Shown here one piece after another: positions 1 to 10,314 of a stretch of DNA of 64,000 nucleotides (the first letter of the stretch is position 1; the number at the start of each line of letters is the position of its first letter). The stretch is from positions 1,116,001 through 1,180,000 of the forward strand of contig SKCR01007812.1 in assembly GCA_019454045.1 (NCBI GenBank), in the 5' to 3' direction. The stretch comes from Zanthoxylum bungeanum. Taxonomy: Eukaryota > Streptophyta > Magnoliopsida > Sapindales > Rutaceae. The notes beneath the pieces are model-generated. The model saw only the letters and a list, made by a program, of their open reading frames with translations, ran no database searches and had not been told where the DNA came from. The translations under genes and the position numbers were made by a program.

Positions 1-1824
1 AGTAGATGAGAAATCATCTTGCTTCCTCACCCAAACCTTTCTAGAAACCTCTTCCACATGAGAGTTCCCAGACAACAAAGCAAGTTTCTCACTCAAAAAT
101 TGAGCTTGTTTGGTTAGTGCAGAAACTTGAGACATTAGATTTGATGAATCAAATCTAGGAGACACACTCTTAGGCCTTCTCTTTTGCTTGTGCAATATGA
201 AACACTTAGGCCTAATATGTCCAGCCTTGCCACAGTGGTGGCACACATGCACAAACCTTAGACGAGAGCGGGATTTACCCATAGCACCTCTAGATCGAGG
301 TTGGGTCATAGGACGAGGAATAAAAGGAGGAATAACATGACTACACTCAACAAGTTTCTTGCATAAGTCATGTTTAGCTGCTACAGACACAACTTTAGAA
401 GAAGAAGCCTTATCACAGTTAGGCTCAGAAATAATTCCTAACATACGGTCCACATTTTTATTCTCACTAGAAAATACAGACAATTGGGTTCTAGTATCTT
501 CAAGTTCAGTTTCTAATATTTGGACCCTATTAATTAGACCTTTATTTCTCTCCTCCAGGTCATCTACCATCAAAAGGCTCTGCTCAAATTTGGCTTGAGC
601 TTCATTCTTTTCTAGCTCAACAGCTTTCAGCCTTTTATTGACCTCTATGTTAGTCTTCTTAATAGCTAAACTCTCATTAAACAGTTCAACATAAGCTACC
701 TGAAGACTTTCCTCATTTACAGACTCATCAAGAGAGACTTCTGAATCATCATCATTAACCACAATCTCTCTCTCACCAGTCACACTAGCAGTAAAGGCAA
801 TAAAATTTTTCTTGCCTTTAGGAGACTCATCAGAAGAATAACCACCTTCTGAAACATTAGGAGAGGCAGCCATGGCTTTCTTGCCTTTAGCTCTGAGATA
901 TGTAGGGCACTCTGGTCGAATATGCCCATAGTCTTCACACTCATGGCATTGGACATCACGGGATCTACTACCTCTATCCTCTCTAGACTCTTTTCTGCTA
1001 TGCCTACTCTCTCTATGCATAACCTCCCTATCTCTATTACTGTTATGGCCACTCTTCTTAAGTTTAAGAAATTTCTTAAACTTCTTTGCAAACAAGGCCA
1101 AATCATGATCCTTGATGGTATCATCATCACTAAACGAATCATGTAGAACTTCCTTAGCGATTTTCATCGCAAACTTTTTTGGCTCTCTAAAACCAGGAAG
1201 CTTTTTCTCATAAACCTGTAGCTTTCCTACGAGTTCTTCTAAATTAAGCTTATCGAGATCATTGCTTTCCTCGATGGCAGTAATCTTGGGTAGGAATTTA
1301 TCAGGAAGAGATCTAAGGATTTTTCTAACTATCCTATTCGTAGGTATAGTCTCACCTAGGTTAAAACTAGAGTTAACGATATCGTTAATCTCAGCATAAA
1401 ATTCATCAAATGTCTCATCATCCTTCATTTTGGCGACCTCAAACCTAGTGGCTAAATCCTGGAGTCTAATATTTTTAACAGACAATGTGCCCTCATGCAC
1501 AGTCTGCAGGATGTCCCAAACATCCTTGGCTATCTCACACATTGAGATTCTCCTAAACTCAGCAGAGCAGACAACACCGTGTATGGCATTAACAGCTTTG
1601 CTGTTCTTATTGCTAGCATCAAATTCGTCCTTGGTCCAGGTCAATTTGTCTTTAGGGGTAGTGACCCCATCAACAGTAACAACGGGAGGTTTCCACCCGT
1701 ATTCAACAGTCATCCAGACCCTCTAATCTAAGGACTTAAGGAACGCCTTCATGCGAACCTTCCAATGTAAATATTTTGTGCCATAAAAAAATGACGGACA
1801 ATTCAAGGGTTGACTACGCTCCAT
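1..1824 (-). pseudogene. Copia gag, 3' end outside window, one in-frame stop
   Basis: The minus-strand frame starts at the ATG at 1824 (MERSQPLNCPSFFYGTKYLH), shortly after the primer-binding site, and stays open to the window edge except for a TAG at 1725-1723, where related gag proteins have Tyr (KSLD*RVWMTVEYGWKPP). It then shows the UBN2-type gag region (WDILQTVHEGT, DEFYAEINDIVNSSFNLG, VRKILRSLPDKF), a basic Arg/Ser-rich stretch, zinc knuckle CHECEDYGHIRPEC near 945-905, a coiled-coil-like acidic middle, and a second knuckle CHHCGKAGHIRPKC near 240-195. Gag packages element RNA. The single stop suggests a fairly young but inactivated copy. The pol region is not in view. Confidence 0.85.
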
Positions 1825-1850
1825 AGCTAATGGGTCAATGATCGAGTTCA

Positions 1851-1863
1851 GGCTCTGATACCA
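1851..1863 (-). other. Primer-binding site (initiator tRNA-Met type)
   Basis: TGGTATCAGAGCC on the minus strand, three bases inside the LTR end at 1866. This is the usual plant Copia primer-binding sequence. Confidence 0.9.
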
Positions 1864-2541
1864 ATTGAAAATTCGGGGTTATCCTAAGTTCTGACCCTAT
1901 GCGGAATTATAAACAATAAGCAGGACAAGTCCTGTTACTGCTACTATGGAATTACAACAGGCAAATTATCAGGCAACCACAATAACAAATAAATAAAATA
2001 TGCTGCAAATATAAAAACAATAACGATAAATAAAGCAGCAAATGAAATCAATCACACAAAATTCAACACAATAATTTTGGTGACGAAGTGGAAAACTCTT
2101 CAGAGTAAAAAACCACTCCGGGTATAGGCTACCACTCGAATCCACTATATCGAGAAAAACTTACAGCGATGGTCAAGACCTATAGTGGCAACTCCACCGA
2201 CTCAAATACCTCTATACTGCAAGAACTCAAAGAACTCCTCAAGCCTGCGACCCACGGTTTTCTTCAGAACCTCTGAAGTCTCTGAGTAGATTGTATCACC
2301 TCTGAACGCCGGAACTCCGACTACCAAAACTCCTCCTATAGAACTCTAAAGGATTAGGGATTTTGGGTTATGTTGTGTTGAAGGTTTATCAAAGATGGAA
2401 TCACACCATTAATGAAGAATACAAGAAGATGAAGAAGTCTTCAATGGTGGATTCAAAGAGAGTTGAAAGCTTTGAGAGATTTGGCTCAAGGGAAAAGTGT
2501 TTCAGCTCTTTCAACTCCTGAGAATGGCGGCTATAGTGTTA

Positions 2542-2549
2542 TATTTATA
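2542..2549 (-). promoter_or_regulatory. LTR TATA box
   Basis: Minus strand TATAAATA in the context CCTATAAATATAAC. It lies about 57 bp downstream of the GTTCGAAC array and about 680 bp upstream of the LTR end, as expected for a retrotransposon promoter. Confidence 0.6.
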
Positions 2550-2605
2550 GGTAGGGTAAAAACCTAGGGTTTTGCAGGTCAAATACGCGTTCAGATCGCA
2601 GTCGC

Positions 2606-2880
2606 GTTCGAACGCTTACTAGAACGCTACACGAACGCGCCCTTTCTGTGAAGACTCGTTCGAACGTCAATCGAACGTACAACGAACGTGAGCTCTCTGG
2701 AATGCTCCCGTTCGAACCCCACAAGAACGTGCCTCAAACGTTTGCTCTCTGGAATGCTCCCGTTCGAACCCAATAAAGAACGCGCCACTAACGCCACACG
2801 TTCGAACCCACAAACGAATGCAGCACTGACGCTAATCGTTCGAACACTGAAACGAACGCACCACGAACGCATGCCTGATG
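2606..2880. repeat. GTTCGAAC palindrome array in LTR U3
   Basis: Six perfect 8-bp palindromes GTTCGAAC start at 2606, 2658, 2710, 2762, 2800 and 2838, giving spacings of 52, 52, 52, 38 and 38 bp. Most units also hold one or two GAACG half-sites 7-9 bp apart. The 38-bp units look like 52-bp units that lost the segment containing ctctctggaatgctccc. It lies directly upstream of the LTR TATA box. Confidence 0.9.
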
Positions 2881-5342
2881 CACAGCAGCCAGAAACCAGT
2901 CCAATTGCACAAAGATCTTCATGAAAGATTACAACTCAATTGAACTTGTTTTGTCACGGACACATGCCAATAAAAATGGAACTAACAATTTCCAACTCTT
3001 GAAAATTACTCCAAGCATATAAAATTTTTATATCAACTATATATCAATTATCATACACTTCAATGCTCATAATTCCTCACTTACATACTTCCAATTTATC
3101 CAACAAATCCACAATAATTTTTCTCAATAATAATCATCAACAAATTGAACAAAAAATTTACAAATTAAATGTACCAACAAGTTTTGCCAATTGATTGAAG
3201 CTTTGCATCAAAACTTCCAAATCCTCCGAGCTTTTTCAACCTTTGAAAGTTTCTCCAAATCTTCCAAGCTTTTGAACTCCTTCAAAACTCCACCAAATTG
3301 AGCTTTCTCAAGAACAAATCTTGGTGATCAAAATATGGTTTGATCACTCAATAATGGCAACAAGATTTTCCCAATATTTAACTCTTAAACCCTACGAAAA
3401 TCAAGCATCAAGAACACTAATTAACCCTTAACACTTAAGGATCAATTCCATGTTATTGATAAGATTTTGGGGAATGATTTGGTGAGAATAATGGCTTGAT
3501 TTTGGAAAGCAACTTAATTCTTTTCTCTTGTTCTTTCGGCAGGCAGAGAGCAAAAGCAAATCATTTTTTGATGTTGTTTGCTTCAGGATTGCCTTTTGTT
3601 GTTCTCATTTTCTTTTATTGGTCAACGGCAGTAGCCTTGTAAAATGAGCAAAAGTTTTTGCTTTTATTAAATTAAAACAATCAAAAACAAAATCAAACCA
3701 TATACCTTTAATTAAACCATGGTTTAATGAATCTTTTTCCTACACCACAAATTTCAAAAAAATAACTCAACCAAGGTTAAATTAATTAATCTCACCAAAT
3801 TTAGTAACTTAGTTACAATTGAATGAATTAGTTACTTAAACAAAAAAAAAGTTCAATAGCTTTAACTTAGTTACTTTAATTAATTAAAACATTTATTTGT
3901 ATAAATTAAGTAATTAATTTAACTATTAATTTAATTCACAAATTAATTACTAATTTAATGTAAATCAAATTTACATTTATTATACAATAAACTTATATCA
4001 ACTCTTGATATAAAATTAATTAATTCAATTCATCTCGTGAATTATCGGATTAAACAATTTAATCCTAAATACCCAAATAATACTTTGTCAACATTCGACG
4101 AGAGGTCGCCCTAGTGCTCAACGAGTAAACTCAATATAATGGAACTCTCTAGGCTCACGTTCGTTGTTTCGTATATATATACATATTTCATGAAGGTATG
4201 CCCACCTACAAATCATGACTAAAACAACACGACACGTCGAATCATACAAGTCGAGGTTAAAACGCTAATGTATAATCCCTTCTTCATTAGCATTTCCAAT
4301 TGAGTAATGTTATAGTTATACTGTCAAAACCTTATCTACTCAATATATGAAATTTTTCATCCTTATATTCCATTAATAAATAATATAGCAAAACTCTTTT
4401 TGAATATTATTTATAATGTTAAATAAACAATTTCTTCAATGAACTTTCGGCCAAAAGATTTCCGGAATATATTCTGAAAATTTATGGAAATAAAATCCAA
4501 CCATATGAACTGACGAAACCTCATATTAACACACACCGATCTTCGTAAGCATCGGTCTATACTTAACAGTCATCCATAGGTCAGACCATGAAAGGTCTCT
4601 GGCATGCATGGTATCAGACATAGAGGATCACTCATAAAACCACTGTGGTGTCTCAAGTCAAAGGACCACAATAACTATTCAACTCTAAAAGACAACTATT
4701 GACAGTTTTATAAAATATCTATTAGTCATCTTTTATGAATTTGTTCAATACTCATTCAACTAATGAATATCTGCATTTTTATACGAGCTTCTGCTAAGCT
4801 CACAGTCTGTTGAGACAAACCATATGTTCATTACATATATAGATAATGCAATAGTCTTACCAATATAATGACCGACACATGTCAATGTATCTAGACCATG
4901 AATAATTTATATTCGAGAGATGCGTGATATTTCTCAACACCATTTGCAACTCTTGCAACTATATCACCATGAGTTGTAACTCTCGGGTCTTTACTAATTT
5001 CATATAAGGTTCCGAGTAAAACTCGAAATCTCTAACTCTTAGAGTAATCTAACTCTTAGATTTACAATATATAAAATAAAGTAAGAGTTTCACCATATAT
5101 AAAAATAAATAATCATGATAAAATAAATATTATATTGCATAAATATCAAATATTCATATAAAAAGTGAATGGTGCTCGATCACCATTTCCAACACATTAG
5201 TCATATGAATTGATTTTCAGTGCATTGATAACGCTCAAATTAATTATATGCAACTTTGATAATATAACACAAAATACAAATTATGGAACATCTGAACTCA
5301 CAAGTTTTCCTTTTGGATGTCTTTGTTTAATGTTTGTTATAG

Positions 5343-7030
5343 ACTGTCCTCATTGAGCTGACAAGTGGAAACACCGGCATAGGATTGGCCTTCATTGCAG
5401 CATTAAGGGGTTACAAGCTTATCATTTTGATGCCATCAACATATAGTATTGAGAGAAGAATAATTCTCAAAGCTTTGGGAGCTGAGATTTATCTTGCAGA
5501 TCCAGCGGGGGGCTTTGAGGGGATTGTTAAAAAGTGCGAGGAGATACTAAACAGAACACCAAATGGTTATATGCTTCGACAGTTTGAAAATCCTGCAAAT
5601 CCTAAGGTATTTTGTTGGTTAATATTATATTTGAGGTTGGCGTTTGAAAGGGTTAATAAATCTTTTTATTGTCGAATGGGTAGATTCATTACGAGACAAC
5701 TGGCCCGGAGATATGGAATGACTCGGGGGGCAAGGTTGATGCATTTATAGCAGGGATCGGGACTGGCGGTACTGTAACTGGTGCTGGGAGATTCCTTAAA
5801 GAAAAGAACCCAAATATTAAGGTTATCTTGAGGATATTTTTTGTGTGCGCAAGCACGACTGAAAGATAGAGAAATAATGCTGATTATTCAGTTATTCTTT
5901 CTAATCCTTTGCTTTTTAGGTATATGGTATAGAACCATCTGAAAGTGCAATCTTGAATGGAGGACAACCTGGTTAGTTATTCCATATATATATATATATA
6001 TCATTCATTCATTTCATACTACCATTTGTTCTTTCGTATTTGTAAATGATGGCCCTGCGCCTTCCACAACTATCCATAATTGCATAATCTCACAATTTCA
6101 CATTTGAAAGATTTTGTGGTTTAAAGCTGAGAGATTGCATCAACAAATTGTGCAGGTGCACATTTTTAGAATTTCATCGGTAACAGAATTTCGTCTGAAC
6201 ACCTGCAGTCTTATCATATTTGACAAGACGAGAAACTTTTGACAGTATTTCCGTTGATCATTCTTGTTATACCTGATTTTTCCTGATTCCTCTTTTGAAG
6301 ACATCATACGACTTTATTGACACTTCGCATTTAAGTTGCTGCATATATTTTCTCCACTTTTCATTTCATGAACGGTGTACCTTGCATGTTGCAAAATGTC
6401 ATAGGCAAGCATCTGATCCAGGGTATTGGTGCTGGTATCATCCCTCCTGTTTTGGATGTTGGCATACTTGATGAAGTTCTTACAGTAAGTCTTAAAATCC
6501 AAATGTAGGTTAGTTAAATAAAACTTACTCTTAATGGAATCGTAAATGATTCTTTTCAGGTATCAAGTGAGGAAGCTATTGAAACTACTAAGCTGCTTGC
6601 CTTGAAAGAAGGTTTGCTGGTGCGTTCGGAATTTCAAATATTTCTTTTATTCTTATGCCGTATCTTTTGCTATCCTATAATTTCAGTCCAGATTTTGTCC
6701 CTTTGGTGACTAATTGTAGAACAATTCTTTGGCAGGTTGGAATATCTTCTGGTGCAGCAGCAGCTGCTGCTATACGATTAGCAAAGAAGCCAGAAAATGC
6801 CGGGAAGCTCATTGTTGTAAGTTTGATTTTCTTTTTTATATATATTTATAAATCTTACTTTGCTTATTGTAAACTGTTGTCCAATTTTTAATTTGTTCTA
6901 AACTACATTAACCATGCCAATTCTTCGGCTTCATGTGCAGGTGATTTTCCCCAGTGGTGGAGAGCGTTATATATCCACAGTTTTGTTCGACTCCATTAGA
7001 CACGAAGCGGAAAATATGTCCATTGATTGA
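5343..7030 (+). CDS. Cysteine synthase (O-acetylserine (thiol)lyase)-like, last seven exons
   Basis: Exons, by GT-AG borders and continuous homology: 5343-5606, 5684-5821, 5920-5971, 6405-6484, 6560-6619, 6736-6816, 6941-7030. The product is a PLP enzyme that makes cysteine from O-acetylserine and sulfide, or the related cyanoalanine synthase. Visible motifs are TSGNTG (substrate loop), [17 protein letters not shown] (PLP phosphate loop), [25 protein letters not shown] and the C-terminal GERY...[11 protein letters not shown]. The upstream exons, including the PLP lysine (SVKDR), are not in the window; a retrotransposon ends at 5194, inside what should be an intron. The loop usually reads EPTSGNTG; here it is ELTSGNTG, and PSFGERY has become PSGGERY. 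The seven exons hold no stop or frameshift, so the gene may still be functional if it splices across the element; otherwise it is a truncated relic. Confidence 0.85.
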
Positions 7031-7663
7031 GATGTCACCGAGTTTGGAAAGCATTACATGTCTTCTATGCTTTCTTGCTGCCAGAATTAAGGACAAACAT
7101 TCCTGTATTTTTGCAGGAGCCAACCTATGCTTACTATTGCTCAGCTCTAGACAGTGGAACTAAGTCTTCAGCATAAGAAGATTCAACCTATGTTGTGTGT
7201 CCAAGTGCAATTAATCATTCTGCTAATATAGCAATGAATTATTAAAAAGAATCTCAAATTTTCTTGCTTTCAGAAGCAAGGTTTGGATAAGGTTGACAGA
7301 TTATTAATTTTCCCAGGTTGCAATAAACTCATTCTGCAATGAAAGTTTATCCTTAAACACCTAATTTTTTGAAAACCAAATGAAACATTTATGATGATCA
7401 CTAATGACGGTTCTAAATACAATGAGTTGTTCAAACACTCTAATTAAAGTAGTGTCCAGAAATAACAGACGGTTATTATATCTTAACAACTATTTTTAGT
7501 TAATTCCATAACTAGAAATTAACATTTAATGCATTCTCAACTTTATCTAACTACTTTCTAAGAATCTCTATTATAATTTTGTAAATTAGCAATATTATGC
7601 AAGAACATGCAAAAATCCATTAAGGGAATTAAATTTAATACACCTGGATTCTTTTGCATTAAA
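7031..7663. other. 3' flank of cysteine synthase gene
   Basis: AT-rich, presumably 3' UTR and intergenic DNA. I see no gene or clear repeat. Confidence 0.5.
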
Positions 7664-8575
7664 TTTTAGGGTTATTTACGTCTTACTATTAAAGTTATAA
7701 TAAAATAATAATTGGGTACTATGAATATTAACATATTACATTTTACTACTAAACTTATATAAAATTTAACATTTTACTACTTTTCCATCTAAACCGTTAA
7801 TTGACCGTCAGTTGACCTTTAAAAATAATGTTTTATCTAGGGGTGTTTATGGGTCGGGTCGAGTTTTTTTGAAATTTTTGAGACCCGAGTATAATTATAA
7901 TTTTTACTTTTATTTTATTTTGAGGATAAAATTAGGGGTGTACATAGGGTCGGTTCAACTTGGAACCCGACCCGACTCGATCCGATCCGCGCAGGTTTCA
8001 TACAAAAATAATGATTTTTCGGGTTAACCCGACCCGACCCGGAATTTTCATGTTGGGTCACGGGTTTGACATTAAAATCCGACCCTACCCGAAATTATAA
8101 TATTTTTATTATATTTCTAAAATTTTATTATTTTTTTAAAGATTTCACTATTATTTCATTTATTTATTACTTTTGTTGTCTTGAAACATTATATACATGA
8201 TAATTTTCCGGACATAAAATAACTAATATTTATATTTTAAAATAAATAATTCATTAAAATTTTTTTTTAAACGACCCGACCCGACCCGATCGGGTTTCAC
8301 CTTTCAAATTTTGGGTTCAGGTTTTGGACCCGCATGATCCGATCCGATCGGGTCTCAAAAATTTCAAAAAACCCCAACCCGACCCATGAACACCCCTAGA
8401 TAAAACATTATTTTTAAAGGTTTACTGACGGTCAACTAATGGTTTAGATGAAAAAGTAGTAAAATGTTAATTTTTATATAAGTTTTGTAGTAAAATGTAA
8501 TATATTAATATTCATAGTACCCAATTGTTATTTTATCATAACTTTAATAGTAAAACGTAATTTAGGGCAAAAGTA
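7664..8575. repeat. Foldback element with about 220-bp inverted arms
   Basis: The left arm (about 7664-7886) is the reverse complement of the right arm (about 8352-8575) with scattered mismatches, including ttttatctaggggtgtt against aacacccctagataaaa. The interior is AT-rich with GACCCG/CGGGTC hexamer clusters near both arms. A second taggggtgtacat start occurs at about 7933, so the arms may derive from an hAT-like element (TAGGGGTGT...ACACCCCTA) plus an inverted duplicate of its flank. No transposase and no convincing target duplication are seen. Confidence 0.8.
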
Positions 8576-8774
8576 ATCTAAAGTCCATGTTACCTGCCAT
8601 CTATTTACCCATAAATAAGATTGCTGCATAAGTTTGACAGTTCAGTATTCGTGAGTTGTTGGAGCCATTACAATCAGGTACTTGAAGCTTGTGTTTGCTG
8701 TAATTTTTATGTATAGTTTTTCAACTTCTAGTTTATCATTTTCTTCCCAGGCTGGCTTATGCCGTTTCCGATGC

Positions 8775-8817
8775 GTCCCACATCGGTTGCGGGGCGCCTC
8801 CTGGGCTGGTTTATAAG
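8775..8817 (+). promoter_or_regulatory. snRNA-type promoter: USE plus TATA
   Basis: GTCCCACATCG at 8775-8785 matches the plant snRNA upstream sequence element (RTCCCACATCG). A TATA-like TTTATAAG at 8810-8817 follows after 24 bp, the spacing of Pol III-type snRNA promoters. The sequence downstream (from about 8840) does not look like U6, U3 or 7SL RNA. It contains a duplicated tttggggtagagttag motif. It may be a relic of a repeat carrying such a promoter. Confidence 0.5.
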
Positions 8818-9338
8818 GCCAGGGCCAACCCTCTCCAGGCTAGCTTTTGGGGTAGAGTTAGTTTTGGGGTAGAGTTAGGGCTTGGGGATGCCAACCCTCT
8901 GACCCTCTCCCTCTGAGGTAGCTTTTGGGACAGGGCTTGGTTCTTATCAGTTTCTTTGGTACCTTTTAGCCTTGTTTAATCCGTAGGATAACGAGTTCTT
9001 GCCTTCAAATGCCTTGATCAGTTTTAGATCCACTGAGTTTGTTTCCTTGTTTGGTGTTTATTAGTCATTGATTTCTAACTCTCTAGTCAGCTGACGAAAA
9101 ATGGGACTAGACAAGTGTGCCACTGCAAATGATATAACTGAAGTAAAATGCCTTCATCTAATTCAGATTTTCAGGTTTTCTTTCCGATGCTTCGATAATT
9201 TTCACATTTGTTGCATATGTATTATCAGTGACTAGGCAATACCCCAAAAGGTTTACCTCAAAAATATTGTGGATGATTTCATGGCAAGTATTGCTGCTAA
9301 GCTAGAGATGATGGAACCATGTCCTAGTGTCAAGAGGG

Positions 9339-9687
9339 TGTTGAGGTTGAAGACAACAAGCTTACTGCTTGCTTACATTTCCACCGAAAGTAAGTGGAAG
9401 CCAGCAAGTCAGCATGCAAGTCAACATGATGAAAGCTGGAAGTGTGAAGCTGGCAGCAAGTGCCAAACCACGTGGCACTGTTCATGCGGTTTGGGCACTA
9501 TAAATTGAAGCCCTGAAAACCATTGTTATCATCACAAAGTGTGTGTAAGCTCCAAGTAAAGAGCTTGAGAGTGTGTGAGATTTTTTGTTAAGTTTCTAGT
9601 TGTAAACTTGAATTTTATTCTTGAAGTAATAAAATTGCATTCGGTTTTTCCTTAAATACACTCTAAAGTGATTGGTGAATCACAACA
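9339..9687 (+). repeat. Left LTR of the 9339-13537 Copia element
   Basis: 349 bp, TGTTGAGG...CACAACA. By eye it differs from the right LTR at about 19 positions (roughly 5 percent), mostly transitions. Confidence 0.92.
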
Positions 9688-10314
9688 AATGGTATCAGAG
9701 TTTTGGTTCTTCTTTGGGGTCGAAAAACCGAAGAATGGAGCTCGGTTCGGAAAATTCGGGTTCCGGAAAAGTTGTCAAAAATCAACTTTGAGCATACCAT
9801 CAGCTAGTTCACGTCGAGACGAACACGGTGGTATTTTCCGGCGACCAAACGGAGGTCCAGGGAGCCCTCACGCGCCGCACGCGCCTTCCAAAAGCCAGCC
9901 CACGCGCCGCCAGTCGCGCCACGCGCCACACGCGCATTCAGAGGTTGAAGACGATTACGTGGCCGCCATGTGAGCGCCCAGTCAGCGCACAGTCAGCGCC
10001 ACTTCAGCCACCACGTCAGCGCCACGTGTCTGCCACGTCAGCAAAATCGGTCCCACTTGCCACGTCAGCATCCTGGTAAATTTCATTTAGCCCCTGAAGT
10101 TTTGAAATTTACAGTTTTACCCCAAAACTTTTAGGAATTTACAAATCAGCCCATGTGTCAGATTTAGACCAACGAAGTGTCTATTCCACCATTTTCGACC
10201 GTTTCGGACGCAACGGTGACCTCAGATTTGTGAAATTCAGCCCTAATTTTATTGTATTTACATTTTAAACTTTAAAAACTTAAAATGGAAATTTGAGATT
10301 CGTCTTCTGGTGTA

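Larger units (their letters stand above)
1..5194 (-). mobile_element. Copia LTR retrotransposon, 5' part only (Sirevirus-like)
   Basis: Read on the minus strand, an LTR-like block (5194 down to 1866) is followed by a tRNA-Met type primer-binding site and a gag reading frame that runs off the window at base 1. The rest of the element (pol and 3' LTR) lies to the left. The two CX2CX4HX4C zinc knuckles in gag, separated by a long charged spacer, resemble Sirevirus gag proteins; the family assignment is inference. The outer end reads TGTTGGAAATGG on the minus strand, a common LTR start. The block sits just upstream of a cysteine synthase exon in the opposite orientation, so it probably lies in an intron of that gene. 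Confidence 0.8.
1866..5194 (-). repeat. 5' LTR of the Copia element, possibly 3.3 kb or composite
   Basis: The block begins tgaaaattc beside the primer-binding site and ends ccatttccaaca, so it has TG...CA ends on both strands. The TATA box at 2549-2542 (minus) and the GTTCGAAC array just upstream fit a U3 region, with about 650 bp of R/U5 toward the primer-binding site. The part from about 2900 to 5194 is AT-rich and has no coding potential that I can see. A 3.3 kb LTR is long for Copia, so another repeat may be nested here. The matching 3' LTR is outside the window and is needed to set the true length. Confidence 0.6.

Noticed and set aside
780..1142. Minus-strand 120-codon frame MIRLVMMIPS...
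   Set aside because: Shadow of the gag frame, which runs open through the same region in another frame with two zinc knuckles.
2606..2880. Regular palindromes that might be a CRISPR array or an origin
   Set aside because: Intervals are themselves repeats of one another, and the position in an LTR upstream of a TATA box explains them better.
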